Of a DNA stretch of 64,000 nt, positions 47,179 to 56,806 are shown one piece after another. Made by a program: the position numbers and the translations under genes. The stretch comes from Pseudomonas beijingensis (GTDB lineage: Bacteria > Pseudomonadota > Gammaproteobacteria > Pseudomonadales > Pseudomonadaceae). The notes below the pieces were generated by a model. The model saw nothing but the letters and a program-made list of their open reading frames with translations. It did no database searches and was not told the DNA's origin. Within the stretch, counting starts at the first letter, position 1. Each line of letters begins with the position of its first letter. The stretch spans positions 6,328,001-6,392,000 of the forward strand of contig NZ_CP117425.1 in the NCBI RefSeq assembly GCF_030687295.1. The letters are read 5' to 3'.

Positions 47179-48141
47179 ATGCGTAAGTCATTGATGCGTA
47201 TGACATTGCGTCAATTGCAGATTTTCAACGAGGTGTGCGACCTGAGGTCTTACAGCCGTGCAGCCGACGAAATGTCTCTCACACAACCGGCCGTTAGCCT
47301 ACAGATTCGATCCCTGGAAGAGCTGATTGGCCAGCCCTTGTTCGAGTATGTCGGCAAAAAACTCTACATGACCGAAGCCGCCGAAGCCCTGCAACGTGCC
47401 AGCCGAGACATCTTCGGGCGCCTGGAAAACCTCGATATGCAGCTCTCGGACATGCAGGGTTCGCTGCAAGGCCAATTGAAGCTGGCGGTGGAGTCCAGCG
47501 CCAAGTATTTCGTCCCGCACCTGTTCGCTGCGTTCAAGCGCCAGCATCCGGAGGTCAACCTGAACCTCACGGTGGTCAATCGCGGCCAGGTCATCCGACG
47601 CCTCTCGGACAACCGTGACGACCTGGTGATCATGTCCATGGTGCCCCAGGACATGGGCCTGGAGTTCCTGCCCTTTCTCAACAATCCGATCGTCGCCGTG
47701 GCGCCGCCCGATCATCCGCTGTGCCACCTGGGTCCGCTGCGCTTGCAGGACCTGGAGCCCTACACGCTGCTGGTGCGCGAACCGGGGTCCGGCACGCGGC
47801 TGGCCTGCGAGGAATACTTCAAGGAGAAACGGGTGCACTTCACCCAGACGCTGGAAGTGGCGTCGGCGGAGGCCCAGCGCGAGTGCGTGGTCGCCGGGCT
47901 GGGCGTGGCGTTGTTGACGCGCCACGCCGTGAGCCGGGAACTGTCGTCCGGCGCACTCATCGAGTTGCCGGTGGAGGAATTGCCGCTGTACCGCAGTTGG
48001 TGCCTGGTACAGGCCAGGGCCAAGCGCCTGTCACCGGTGGCCCACGCCTTCCTGGCGTTCGTACGCGGCGAGCGCGCTCAGATCATCGGCCTGGTTGAGC
48101 GTTTCGACGGGAAGCCGCCGGTGTTGCCTGCCAGTAATTGA
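47179..48141 (+). CDS. pycR: LysR-family regulator PycR
   Basis: LysR-type regulator with an N-terminal winged helix (MTLRQLQIFNEVCDLRSYS, LTQPAVSLQIRSLEEL, within residues about 8-70) and a C-terminal inducer-binding domain. The 320-residue product is in the position and orientation of P. aeruginosa PA5437 (PycR), divergent from pycA, and probably regulates the pyc operon from the 187-base shared region. The first ATG is kept although ATGs at 47194 and 47200 are alternatives; AGGAA sits close to the first. Its 3' end overlaps a small convergent gene by 59 bases. Confidence 0.88.
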   Translation: MRKSLMRMTLRQLQIFNEVCDLRSYSRAADEMSLTQPAVSLQIRSLEELIGQPLFEYVGKKLYMTEAAEALQRASRDIFGRLENLDMQLSDMQGSLQGQLKLAVESSAKYFVPHLFAAFKRQHPEVNLNLTVVNRGQVIRRLSDNRDDLVIMSMVPQDMGLEFLPFLNNPIVAVAPPDHPLCHLGPLRLQDLEPYTLLVREPGSGTRLACEEYFKEKRVHFTQTLEVASAEAQRECVVAGLGVALLTRHAVSRELSSGALIELPVEELPLYRSWCLVQARAKRLSPVAHAFLAFVRGERAQIIGLVERFDGKPPVLPASN

Positions 48142-48292
48142 ACTCTGCCGCGTCAGGAAATTCGCTGATCTCGGCCAAGAGCTGGCGCTGTTCATAGCGG
48201 TCTTCGATGGCACGACGGAACGCCATGCGGCGCTGGTCTTCTTGCTGACGACGGGTTTTGACGGCGCTGCGTTCTTCGTAGGACTGGGTCAT
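48083..48292 (-). CDS. Small conserved PA3496-like protein
   Basis: A 69-residue, highly charged product, MTQSYEERSAVKTRRQQEDQ followed by RRMAFRRAIEDRYEQR and LLAEISEFPDA. The repeated RRQ/RRAIED pattern resembles a small Pseudomonas family annotated around PA3496. GGGAG lies seven bases before the ATG, a strong ribosome site, which supports a real gene despite the 59-base convergent overlap with pycR. No signal peptide or membrane segment is seen. Function is unknown. Confidence 0.6.
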   Translation of the reverse strand: MTQSYEERSAVKTRRQQEDQRRMAFRRAIEDRYEQRQLLAEISEFPDAAEFNYWQATPAASRRNAQPGR

Positions 48293-48439
48293 GTCGAGAC
48301 TCCCAAGACGTATACGGGAGCTTTACGATGACGGCGCGGGATGACGGTTTGGCGGCGCGAGGGTTACAGAACGATGAATTCGGGCAAACGCACCTTCTGT
48401 GCCGAACAATGCTACTCACTTAAGGCGCGCCCGATTCAT

Positions 48440-48568
48440 TGTGGCGAGGGGATTTATCCCCGTTGGGCTGCGCAGCAGACCTCAGCTTTTCTTGTGTGCC
48501 AGGTGATTTTAATGGCTGCTCGAGGGGCTGCTTCGCAGCCCAGCGGGGATAAATCCCCTCGCCACAGA
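48440..48568. repeat. Inverted REP pair (REPIN)
   Basis: GTGGCGAGGGGATTTATCCC (48440 onward) is mirrored by GGGATAAATCCCCTCGCCAC (ending 48564), with AGCAGAC and GGCTGCTTCGCAGCC elements between. Two REPs in inverted order make a typical REPIN between convergent genes. Confidence 0.75.
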
Positions 48569-48592
48569 AGTCCCCAACTTCAAGACCAGCGG

Positions 48593-49459
48593 TCAGTCGT
48601 CCAGCGCTTTCACCGACTTGGGCGACAGCCGCAAGCTGCGAAGGCTGCGCTTCACGCTCTTGAGGTGGTTGACCAAGCTCGGGCCACGGGCCATAGCGAC
48701 GCCCATTGCCAATACGTCGATCACCACCAAGTGGGCGATGCGTGAGGTCAGTGGCGTGTAGATCTCGGTGTCTTCATGCACGTCGATGGCCAGGTTCACT
48801 GTGGAAAGCTCAGCCAGTGGCGTCTGGCTCGGGCACAAGGTGATCAGCGAGGCCCCGCTTTCGCGCACCAGGTTCGCGGTGATCAGCAGATCCTTGGAAC
48901 GGCCCGATTGGGAAATGCAGATCGCCACATCGGTGGGCTTCAAGGTCACCGCCGACATGGCCTGCATGTGCGGATCGGAATAGGCCGCTGCCGTCAGCAG
49001 CAACCGGAAGAACTTGTGCTGGGCATCGGCCGCCACCGCGCCCGAAGCACCGAAGCCATAGAACTCGACACGCTGGGCCTGGGACATGGCCGTGACAGCT
49101 TTTTGCAATGCCACCGGGTCGAGCTTCTCGCGAACCTCCATCAGCGTATGCAGGGTGGTGTCGAAGATTTTCAGGCTGTAGTCCGCCACTGAGTCATCTT
49201 CATGGATCGCAAACTGACCGAAGCTCGCGCCGGCGGCCAGGCTTTGCGCCAGTTTGAGTTTCAAGTCCTGGAAACCCGAGCAACCGATGGCCCGGCAGAA
49301 GCGCACGATGGTCGGTTCGCTGATGCCGACGCTGTGGGCAAGATCGGCCATGGAGCTATGCATCACGGCCGCAGGATCAAGCAGTACATGATCGGCGACT
49401 TTCAGCTCCGACTTGCGCAGCAAGTGGCGTGACTGGGCGATGTGTTGCAACAGGTTCAA
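48593..49459 (-). CDS. MurR/RpiR-family transcriptional regulator
   Basis: RpiR-type regulator with an N-terminal helix-turn-helix (residues about 1-75, with MADLAHSVGISEPTIVRFCR) and a SIS sugar-phosphate-binding domain (about 125-260, with VEFYGFGASGAVA and AICISQSGRSKDLLITA). The 288-residue product corresponds in position to P. aeruginosa PA5438 next to pycR. It resembles HexR but is not HexR itself, so no symbol is given. A near-perfect palindrome 44 bases upstream is a likely autoregulatory site. Sugar-phosphate sensing is expected from the SIS domain; the ligand is unknown. Confidence 0.9.
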   Translation of the reverse strand: MNLLQHIAQSRHLLRKSELKVADHVLLDPAAVMHSSMADLAHSVGISEPTIVRFCRAIGCSGFQDLKLKLAQSLAAGASFGQFAIHEDDSVADYSLKIFDTTLHTLMEVREKLDPVALQKAVTAMSQAQRVEFYGFGASGAVAADAQHKFFRLLLTAAAYSDPHMQAMSAVTLKPTDVAICISQSGRSKDLLITANLVRESGASLITLCPSQTPLAELSTVNLAIDVHEDTEIYTPLTSRIAHLVVIDVLAMGVAMARGPSLVNHLKSVKRSLRSLRLSPKSVKALDD

Positions 49460-49502
49460 GGGGCTGGACTCTTGTTATGGGCAGATGCCGGGATGTAGCA
49501 AG

Positions 49503-49521
49503 CTTGTAGTTATACTACAAG
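49503..49521. promoter_or_regulatory. Palindromic operator upstream of the RpiR-family gene
   Basis: CTTGTAGTTATACTACAAG is a perfect inverted repeat with eight-base arms around TAT, 44 bases before the regulator start. It resembles RpiR/HexR-type sites of the TTGT-N-ACAA kind. The rest of the gap to 49890 shows no gene; AGGAG at about 49877 belongs to the next gene. Confidence 0.65.
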
Positions 49522-49890
49522 AATTGGCGCTTTGCCCGTCCAAAACGTAACTGGATTGCCTCGCGGCCCCTTTGTTTTGGCCGAGGATCGCCAGATGTAG
49601 CAGCCTGTGTCGTGGCGCAGACCCTCTGTGTCGCCGATCCGCTGATTTCCAAGCGCGACCTGAACCTCTGACTGGCGAAAAATCGTTTAATCAATCACTG
49701 ACTACTGACTATCCCCCAACAACCTATCCCAGCCGTAATAGACAATAGACCTCAACGAAGAACCTGTTAACTCATCATCGACTAACTTCTACTTACAATA
49801 CCAATCTCAATTCCCCCAGACACTATCCAGTCGAAGTCGATATATTGGCTCCCGCAGGACGCAATCAACTTAACTACAGGAGTTACTATC

Positions 49891-50205
49891 ATGACCATCA
49901 CAACTAAAGATTGGACCGCACAAATCGATCGCATGCCAGGTACCGCTTCTTTCCGTACCTTTGGCACTGTAACCGTACCCCACACGGGCATTACGCCAAA
50001 GCTGGTACGAAGCCAAATGCAGGACAAGTCCTTCGATCTGCGACTGGAATTGAAACTCGAACATTCCAACGAAATTTCGCTGCCGGTCATCACCGACAAA
50101 GTCGTCGAGTACAAAGTGCTGGGCGAATCTCATGTCACCGGCGTGAGCATTTTTTTCGAAGATCAGCTGCTGCACCACATCGATGAAGTACTAGTGACCA
50201 ACTAA
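49891..50205 (+). CDS. Hypothetical beta-rich small protein
   Basis: A 104-residue product I do not recognise. It is rich in alternating hydrophobic strands (FRTFGTVTVPHTG, FDLRLELKLEH, YKVLGESHVTGVSIFF), suggesting a small beta-sandwich; there is no signal peptide and no cysteine. AGGAG is eight bases upstream of the ATG and a strong terminator follows, so it is a genuine monocistronic gene. It replaces, at this position, the metabolic genes that follow the RpiR gene in P. aeruginosa. Confidence 0.7.
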   Translation: MTITTKDWTAQIDRMPGTASFRTFGTVTVPHTGITPKLVRSQMQDKSFDLRLELKLEHSNEISLPVITDKVVEYKVLGESHVTGVSIFFEDQLLHHIDEVLVTN

Positions 50206-50218
50206 GCGCATGTTCATC

Positions 50219-50255
50219 ACTTCCCGTCAGACAATAAAATCGTCTGGCGGGAAGT
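50219..50255. terminator. Bidirectional stem-loop terminator
   Basis: ACTTCCCGTCAGAC pairs with GTCTGGCGGGAAGT (one G-T) around an A-rich loop in the gap between the hypothetical gene and the convergent GGDEF/EAL gene. Strong stem, weak T-run. Confidence 0.6.
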
Positions 50256-50273
50256 TCCAACCAGGGATCATAT

Positions 50274-53147
50274 TCATTCAATCAAGTGTTGCATTCGCAA
50301 CAAACCGGCCAGCCCCTCAGCTTCCACCGGCCGGCTGATCAGATACCCCTGCACCTCGTCACAACACTCGCTCCTGAGGAAATCGAGCTGCTCCTGCCGC
50401 TCTACACCTTCGGCCACTACCTTGAGCGACAGTCCATGAGCCATTGCAATGATTGCCCGGGTAATGGCGGTGTCCACGCTGCCCTCGCCGAGCCCGCGAA
50501 TGAATGCCTGATCGATCTTCACGTAGTCCACCGGGATGCGTTTGAGGTAGCTCAGGGATGAGTAACCGGTGCCAAAATCGTCGATCGCCAGCTTGACCCC
50601 AAGGTCACGCAATTGCTGAAACGTGGCAATGATGTGTTCAACGCTGTCGAGCAGCTGGCTCTCGGTCAACTCCAGTTCCAGGTACTGGGGCGCCAGGCCG
50701 GTTTCTTCCAGCACTTGTCGCACCAGGCTGACCAGCTTGCCCTGGCGCAGTTGATGCACCGACAGATTGACCGACACCCTGATCGGCTCGAGCCCTTGAC
50801 GCTGCCATTCGCACGCCTGCCAACAGGCCTGGCGCAACACGAACTCGCCAATCGGCCCGATCAAGCCGGTCTCTTCGGCCAGGCCAATGAAATCCCCCGG
50901 CGGCACCCGCCCCATGGCCGGATGATCCCAACGCACCAGCGCCTCGGCGGCATTCAGGCGACCGGTCGCCAGACACAATTTTGGCTGATAAAAGACCTTC
51001 AGTTGTTGCTCTTCCAAGGCTTTGCGCAACTGGTTTTCCAGTTGCAGGCGCTCCAGCGTGCTGGCTTGGAGGCTGTCGGTGTAGAACTGGAAATTGTTGC
51101 CGCCCAAATGCTTGGCATGCTGCATGGCCATATTCGCCTGGCTGACCAGCGTGGCAATTTCCCGCGTGTTGTCAGGCAACAAGCTGATGCCGATGGAGGC
51201 GCTGAGCACCAGTTCATGGCCTTCGATGGTCAGCGGCACACGCAGCTTGGCGGCCAACCGGGTCGCCACCCGGGCCAGACTTGAAAGGTTGCCGTAGGCA
51301 TCGAACAACACCGCAAACTCATCGCCGGATAACCGGGCGATGGTGTCCGCCTCGGGCAGTGCATTGATCAGGCGCCGCGCCATTTTCTGCAACAACTGGT
51401 CGGCGATGTCATGACCAAGGCTGTCGTTGAGCAACTTGAAGCGGTCCAGGTTGATATGCAGCAACGCCAGGCTGCGCCGTCCGCCCTGGCGCACACGCTG
51501 ATGAGCTTCGTTCAGGCGCTCGCGAAACAGCGAACGATTCGCCAGCCCGGTCAGCTCGTCGTAATGGGTCAGGTAGCGCATCCGCTCTTCGGATTCGCGT
51601 CGGGCCGAAAGATCGGCGAAGAAGCCCACGATATGGCTGACATTTCCCCGAGCATTGCGCACCACGTTCAATTGCAGCCATTGCGGATACAGCTCGCCGT
51701 TGGCCCGCGCCTCCACCAGCTCGCCCTGCCAGGTGCCGTGCTGCTTGAGCGCTTGGCGAATGATCGGGTAGTGCCGGCGCGCATCGCGACTGCACGGCAG
51801 GTCGACCACGCTGCGCCCGAGCATGTCCTCGATATTGAAACCGGTGACCCGCGTGAACGCCTGATTGGCGGCAAGCAGCAGGTAGTTGGGGTCGAAAATA
51901 ACAATGCCTTCGCTGGCGGCCTCGAATACCGTGGCCGCCAGCTGCCGTTGCTGCTCGAGTTCCTTGCTGGCGCTGATGTCGCGCCGGGTGCCAACCATGC
52001 GCAGCACCCGCCCGCTCGCGCTGCGCTCCACGGCCCGGCCGCGGTCTTCGATCCAGACCCAGTGACCATCGCCGTGACGCACACGGTATTCGATCTGGTA
52101 ATCCTCGCTACGGCCCTTGAGGTGTTCGACCAGGGCCCGCTTGAGTGCCGGCACATCCTGGGGGTGCAGGCGCGGGGTCAGGTGGCTGAGCATCGCCGTG
52201 ACGTATTCGGGCTCCAGCCCGAACAGCTCCTTGAGCTGGGTGTGATGGACTTCGTCAGTCTGCAGGTTCCAATCCCACAACCCCAGCTCACTGGCTTTGA
52301 GGGCCAAGGCCAGGCGCGCCTCGCTCTTGCTCAGGGCCTGGCTGGCGGCCTCCAGTTCAAGGCTGCGCTGCGCGACTCGCGCCTCCAGGCCAACCTGGGC
52401 CGCCCGCAGCTTCTCCTCGGCCGAGCGACGTTGCTCGACCTCCCGGCCCAGCGCCTCGTTGAGCAATGCACTGCGGGTTTGGGTCTGCTGCAGATGCTCG
52501 ATCAGGGCCTGGTTCTGAAAGCGTCGCAGCATGCCACTCTGGATCAAGCGGTTGACTTGCCAGGCCACCACGCTCAAGGAAACCAGCACAATCAGCCCGA
52601 GCCAGCCCCAGCCACGTTGCTGCTCATCGCCGCCCCAGAAGAGATAGCCGATGGCCGGTAACAGGCAAGGCAAAGCGAAGGACAGGAACGCCGGAAGACT
52701 CACGGCATAGGCCACGCTGGCCGACAGCGCGGCCGCGCCAATCAGGCCGAACACCCAGGCCTGCTGCTGGAAGCTGTCGGCCGGGACCAGCGCGATCCCG
52801 GCCCCGGCCAGCGTCAGGCCGGTCATCGCTGAGCCCAGCAAAAACATCCGCAACCAGATCGGGTGCGCCTGGCGGCTTGGCATCGCCGAATCGAAAGCCG
52901 CCACCTGGATCACTCGCAACGCCACCAGTGACAACAACCAGACGAGCCAGACACTGACCAAAAAATAGCGTCGCGGCTCCCATAACAGCGCAGCGCAGAC
53001 CAGACCGTTGAGCAGCATGAACAGCGTAGGCAGCAGCGAGCCTTGATACAGCAGACGTGTGCGCTCGACCGCCATCTCCGTGGCGTACTGCTTGCAGATG
53101 ACCCGTGGTTCCACACTGGGCCCCGCCGGATCGGAATTGAGGGTCAT
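50274..53147 (-). CDS. Membrane-bound PAS-GGDEF-EAL cyclic-di-GMP protein
   Basis: Dual-domain c-di-GMP protein of about 957 residues. The N-terminal part (about 20-215) has several hydrophobic segments, so it is membrane-anchored; a coiled coil follows, then two PAS domains (about 275-400 and 405-520), GGDEF (SGDEF near residue 607) and EAL (EALVRW near 735, with DDFGTGYSSLSYL). The degenerate SGDEF still has the GDEF core, so cyclase activity is possible; the EAL catalytic motifs look intact, favouring phosphodiesterase activity. It is the counterpart of P. aeruginosa PA5442 beside uvrD. Start ATG 53147 is preferred over GTG 53153; the ribosome site is weak. Confidence 0.9.
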   Translation of the reverse strand: MTLNSDPAGPSVEPRVICKQYATEMAVERTRLLYQGSLLPTLFMLLNGLVCAALLWEPRRYFLVSVWLVWLLSLVALRVIQVAAFDSAMPSRQAHPIWLRMFLLGSAMTGLTLAGAGIALVPADSFQQQAWVFGLIGAAALSASVAYAVSLPAFLSFALPCLLPAIGYLFWGGDEQQRGWGWLGLIVLVSLSVVAWQVNRLIQSGMLRRFQNQALIEHLQQTQTRSALLNEALGREVEQRRSAEEKLRAAQVGLEARVAQRSLELEAASQALSKSEARLALALKASELGLWDWNLQTDEVHHTQLKELFGLEPEYVTAMLSHLTPRLHPQDVPALKRALVEHLKGRSEDYQIEYRVRHGDGHWVWIEDRGRAVERSASGRVLRMVGTRRDISASKELEQQRQLAATVFEAASEGIVIFDPNYLLLAANQAFTRVTGFNIEDMLGRSVVDLPCSRDARRHYPIIRQALKQHGTWQGELVEARANGELYPQWLQLNVVRNARGNVSHIVGFFADLSARRESEERMRYLTHYDELTGLANRSLFRERLNEAHQRVRQGGRRSLALLHINLDRFKLLNDSLGHDIADQLLQKMARRLINALPEADTIARLSGDEFAVLFDAYGNLSSLARVATRLAAKLRVPLTIEGHELVLSASIGISLLPDNTREIATLVSQANMAMQHAKHLGGNNFQFYTDSLQASTLERLQLENQLRKALEEQQLKVFYQPKLCLATGRLNAAEALVRWDHPAMGRVPPGDFIGLAEETGLIGPIGEFVLRQACWQACEWQRQGLEPIRVSVNLSVHQLRQGKLVSLVRQVLEETGLAPQYLELELTESQLLDSVEHIIATFQQLRDLGVKLAIDDFGTGYSSLSYLKRIPVDYVKIDQAFIRGLGEGSVDTAITRAIIAMAHGLSLKVVAEGVERQEQLDFLRSECCDEVQGYLISRPVEAEGLAGLLRMQHLIE

Positions 53148-53408
53148 TGGCACTGTTCTTGTTCTTATTCAGTGGAGCGTGGAGAACCCGAAACGAGCAC
53201 CGAGCATACACAAGCCATGGGCCATCCCACACTGCCCCAGCTCACAAAAACACTGAAAAAAGTCGCTATTTCATTGGGTGGCGACCCTCCCGGGCGAGTC
53301 CCATCAACGCCTGTAGCCTGTGACCCGCCGGTCATCACCAAGCGGTCTTTTATCGGTTGATGCAAAGCTCGGTTTGCCCGGGGTGACGCCGCACCCTAGA
53401 ATGCCCCG

Positions 53409-55592
53409 ATGCGCGATGATCTCTCCCTTCTGCTGAACTCCCTCAACGATGCCCAACGTCAGGCCGTAGCCGCCTCCGTGGGTCGTCAGTTGGTCCTGGC
53501 CGGTGCCGGCTCCGGTAAAACCCGAGTGCTGGTGCACCGTATCGCCTGGTTGATCCAGGTCGAGAACGCCTCGCCCCATTCGATCCTGTCGGTGACGTTC
53601 ACCAACAAGGCCGCGGCCGAGATGCGCCATCGCATCGAACAACTGATGGGCATCAATCCCGCCGGCATGTGGGTCGGCACCTTCCACGGCCTGGCGCACC
53701 GCTTGTTGCGGGCGCATTGGCAGGAGGCCGGGCTGAGCCAGACCTTCCAGATCCTGGACAGCGACGACCAGCAACGCCTGGTCAAGCGGGTGATCCGCGA
53801 GCTGGGCCTGGACGAACAACGCTGGCCGGCCCGCCAGGCCCAATGGTTCATCAACGGCCAGAAAGACGAAGGCCTGCGCCCGCAGCACATCCAGGCCAGC
53901 GGCGACCTGTTCCTGGCGACCATGCGCAGCATCTACGAAGCCTACGAGGCGGCGTGCCAGCGTGCCGGGGTGATCGACTTTTCCGAATTGCTGCTACGGG
54001 CGCTGGACCTGTGGCGCGACCACCCAGGGCTGCTGGCCCACTACCAAAAGCGTTTCCGGCATGTGCTGGTGGACGAATTCCAAGACACCAACGCCGTGCA
54101 ATACGCCTGGTTGCGGCTGCTCGCCAAGGGCGGCGACAGCCTGATGGTGGTGGGTGACGACGATCAGTCGATCTATGGCTGGCGTGGCGCCAAGATCGAG
54201 AACATCCACCAGTATTCGGCGGACTTTCCCGACGCCGAAGTCATCCGCCTGGAACAGAACTACCGCTCCACCGCCGGCATTCTCAAGGCTGCCAACGCCC
54301 TGATCGCCAACAACACCGGGCGCCTGGGCAAAGAATTGTGGACCGATGGCGGCGAAGGCGAGGCGATCAACCTCTACGCCGCCTTCAACGAACACGATGA
54401 AGCCCGCTACGTGGTGGAAACCATCGAGAGCGCGCTGAAAACCGGCCTGGCCCGCAGCGACATCGCCATTCTGTACCGGTCCAACGCCCAGTCGCGGGTG
54501 CTGGAAGAGGCATTGCTGCGCGAACGAATCCCCTACCGCATCTACGGCGGCCAGCGCTTCTTCGAGCGTGCTGAAATCAAGAACGCCATGGCCTACCTGC
54601 GCCTGATCGAAGGTCGCGGCAACGATGCGGCCCTGGAGCGGGTGATCAACGTGCCGACGCGGGGCATCGGCGAGAAAACCGTCGAGGCGATTCGCGATCA
54701 CGCGCGCCACAGTCACGTATCCATGTGGGAAGCCATACGCCAGTTGGTGACCAACAAGGGTGTGACCGGTCGCGCCGCCGGCGCCCTGAAGGCCTTCATG
54801 GACCTGATCGAAGACCTGGCCGCCAAGTGTGGGGAAATGCCCCTGCACTTGATGACCCAGACCGTCATCGAGCAGTCCGGCCTGATCGCCTACCACGAAG
54901 CGGAAAAAGGCGAGAAAGGCCAAGCCCGGGTGGAAAACCTTGAGGAACTGGTCAGCGCCGCGCGCAATTTCGAGAACACCGAAGAAGACGCGGACCTGTC
55001 GCCTCTCTCGGCCTTCCTGGGCCATGCCTCCCTGGAGGCCGGCGACACCCAGGCCGACGAACATGAAGACAGCATCCAGCTGATGACGCTGCACAGCGCC
55101 AAGGGCCTGGAATTCCCCTACGTGTTCCTCGTGGGCATGGAAGAAGGCCTGTTCCCCCACAAGATGAGCCTGGAAGAACCGGGGCGCCTGGAAGAGGAAC
55201 GGCGCCTGGCCTACGTCGGTATCACCCGCGCCATGCAGAATCTGGTGCTGACCTACGCCGAAACCCGACGTTTGTATGGCAGCGAGACCTACAACAAGGT
55301 GTCGCGCTTCGTACGTGAGGTGCCAAAGGGCCTGATCCAAGAAGTCCGGCTGTCCAACAGTGTCAGCCGACCATTCGGTGGCGGCCAGCAACAAAGCACC
55401 AGCAGCCTGTTCGGCGGCAGCGATATCCCGGAAACCGGCTTCAGCCTCGGCCAGACCGTGCGGCATTCGGTGTTCGGTGACGGCGTGATCCTCAACTTCG
55501 AAGGCGCCGGCGCCCAGGCCCGGGTGCAGGTGAACTTCAGCGAAGGCAGCAAGTGGCTGATGCTGGGGTATGCCAAGCTCGAGGCGATCTAA
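53409..55592 (+). CDS. uvrD: DNA helicase II UvrD
   Basis: Superfamily 1A 3'-5' helicase of nucleotide-excision and mismatch repair. The 727-residue product has the Walker A AGAGSGKT (residues 31-38), motif Ia SVTFTNKAAAEMR, motif II LVDEFQDTN, motif III VGDDDQSIYGWRGA, motif IV NYRST, LHSAKGLEFPYVFLVGMEEG (V) and RLAYVGITRAM (VI), all intact. It is of normal length and ends with a Tudor-like C-terminus (HSVFGDGVILNFEG). It is transcribed divergently from the GGDEF/EAL gene across a 261-base gap. A core gene with nothing unusual. Confidence 0.97.
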   Translation: MRDDLSLLLNSLNDAQRQAVAASVGRQLVLAGAGSGKTRVLVHRIAWLIQVENASPHSILSVTFTNKAAAEMRHRIEQLMGINPAGMWVGTFHGLAHRLLRAHWQEAGLSQTFQILDSDDQQRLVKRVIRELGLDEQRWPARQAQWFINGQKDEGLRPQHIQASGDLFLATMRSIYEAYEAACQRAGVIDFSELLLRALDLWRDHPGLLAHYQKRFRHVLVDEFQDTNAVQYAWLRLLAKGGDSLMVVGDDDQSIYGWRGAKIENIHQYSADFPDAEVIRLEQNYRSTAGILKAANALIANNTGRLGKELWTDGGEGEAINLYAAFNEHDEARYVVETIESALKTGLARSDIAILYRSNAQSRVLEEALLRERIPYRIYGGQRFFERAEIKNAMAYLRLIEGRGNDAALERVINVPTRGIGEKTVEAIRDHARHSHVSMWEAIRQLVTNKGVTGRAAGALKAFMDLIEDLAAKCGEMPLHLMTQTVIEQSGLIAYHEAEKGEKGQARVENLEELVSAARNFENTEEDADLSPLSAFLGHASLEAGDTQADEHEDSIQLMTLHSAKGLEFPYVFLVGMEEGLFPHKMSLEEPGRLEEERRLAYVGITRAMQNLVLTYAETRRLYGSETYNKVSRFVREVPKGLIQEVRLSNSVSRPFGGGQQQSTSSLFGGSDIPETGFSLGQTVRHSVFGDGVILNFEGAGAQARVQVNFSEGSKWLMLGYAKLEAI

Positions 55593-55606
55593 GGATTTGC
55601 TAAACC

Positions 55607-55698
55607 CTGTGGAGCAAGGCTTGCCCGCGAGGCGGTGGCGCATCCAACATAGATGCGTCAGATAGATCGCTATCGCGGGCAAGCCTTGCTCCCACAGA
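55607..55698. repeat. REPIN between uvrD and the Tim44-like gene
   Basis: TGTGGAGCAAGGCTTGCCCGC and its inverted copy GCGGGCAAGCCTTGCTCCCACA lie about 90 bases apart with AGATGCGTCAGATAGATCGC between. The remaining gap to 55895 shows no gene. Confidence 0.75.
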
Positions 55699-55895
55699 TA
55701 CCTTCCTCTACCCATACTAGTTTTCCGATAGAACTTGTTCCCCTTTCCTACAGCCCAAAGCGAACAGGCCCTCTTGCATAGCTGAAGCTGAACCTCACCT
55801 GTCACGCAAAAGCCCGAAACACTCTGCTGCTAGCCAGCAACAGTTCAGCTGTGCAACATGGCGCGCGTGCTATCCACAAATGGGAATGCCTTTAT

Positions 55896-56774
55896 ATGAA
55901 ACGTTTTCTTAGCATCGCCATGGCGTTGTGCATCGGCCTGACGATGGCCATCGACGCCAATGCCGCCAAGCGCTTTGGCGGTGGTAAAAGTTCGGGAGCA
56001 GCCCCGACTCACCAGACCAGCCAGATGGCGCCGTCTTCTGCCGCCGGTTCTACCGCTGCCACCGCAGGCGCGGCCGGTGCCGCAGGCGCCGCTACCAAGG
56101 CCAGCGGCGCTTCGCGCTGGCTCGGCCCCCTGGCCGGCATCGCCGCCGGTGGCCTGCTCGCCTCCATGTTCATGGGCGACGGCTTCCAGGGCATGCAGAT
56201 CTTCGACATCCTGATCATGGCGGTCATCGCCTTCCTGGTCTTCCGTTTCATTGCCGCTCGTCGTCGCAAGCAGCAGGAGCAACTCGCTCCGGCCGGCCAC
56301 GCGCCGATGCAGCGTGAAGTGTTCAACCAGCAGCCGCCTGCCAGTGGTTCGATCTTCGGGGGTTCGGCAGCGCCTGTGGCCGCCCGTCCGGTCATCAATG
56401 CGCCGGCCTGGTTCAACGAGCAACGCTTCATCGAAGCCGCGCGCAGCCACTTCATGTCCCTGCAGCAACATTGGGACGCGAACGAAATGGACAAGATCTC
56501 CGAGTTCGTGACCCCGCAACTGCTGGAATTCCTCAAGCGCGAGCGGGCTGAGCTGGGTGATGGCTTCCAGTCAACCTACATCGACAACCTGCAGGTGCAA
56601 CTGGATGGCGTCGACGATCGCGCCGACAAGACCATCGCCACCCTGACCTTCAGCGGTGTGTCGAAGGATTCTCGCTTCGACAAGGGCGAAGCGTTCAGCG
56701 AAAGCTGGAACATGGAACGTGCCCAGGGCGATGACCAGCCTTGGCTGGTGGCAGGTATCCGCCAGAACGGTTGA
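55896..56774 (+). CDS. Tim44-like domain membrane protein
   Basis: The product of 292 residues starts at ATG 55896 (MKRFLSIAMALCIGL) with a signal peptide, then a low-complexity Ala/Gly/Thr stretch, a hydrophobic region (LGPLAGIAAGGLLASM and IFDILIMAVIAFLVFRFI, about residues 85-140) and a C-terminal Tim44-like fold from about residue 175 (ARSHFMSLQQHWDANEMDKI). The Tim44-like domain is found in bacterial inner-membrane proteins of unknown role. A terminator follows. The open frame upstream of the ATG lacks a signal peptide and was not used. Confidence 0.82.
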   Translation: MKRFLSIAMALCIGLTMAIDANAAKRFGGGKSSGAAPTHQTSQMAPSSAAGSTAATAGAAGAAGAATKASGASRWLGPLAGIAAGGLLASMFMGDGFQGMQIFDILIMAVIAFLVFRFIAARRRKQQEQLAPAGHAPMQREVFNQQPPASGSIFGGSAAPVAARPVINAPAWFNEQRFIEAARSHFMSLQQHWDANEMDKISEFVTPQLLEFLKRERAELGDGFQSTYIDNLQVQLDGVDDRADKTIATLTFSGVSKDSRFDKGEAFSESWNMERAQGDDQPWLVAGIRQNG

Positions 56775-56806
56775 ACCTTTGCCCGTTTTGCATGTTGAAA
56801 TAAAAG

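Noticed and set aside
53994..55805. 603-codon minus-strand open frame opposite uvrD
   Set aside because: Antisense to a core helicase gene with intact motifs; no domain recognised.
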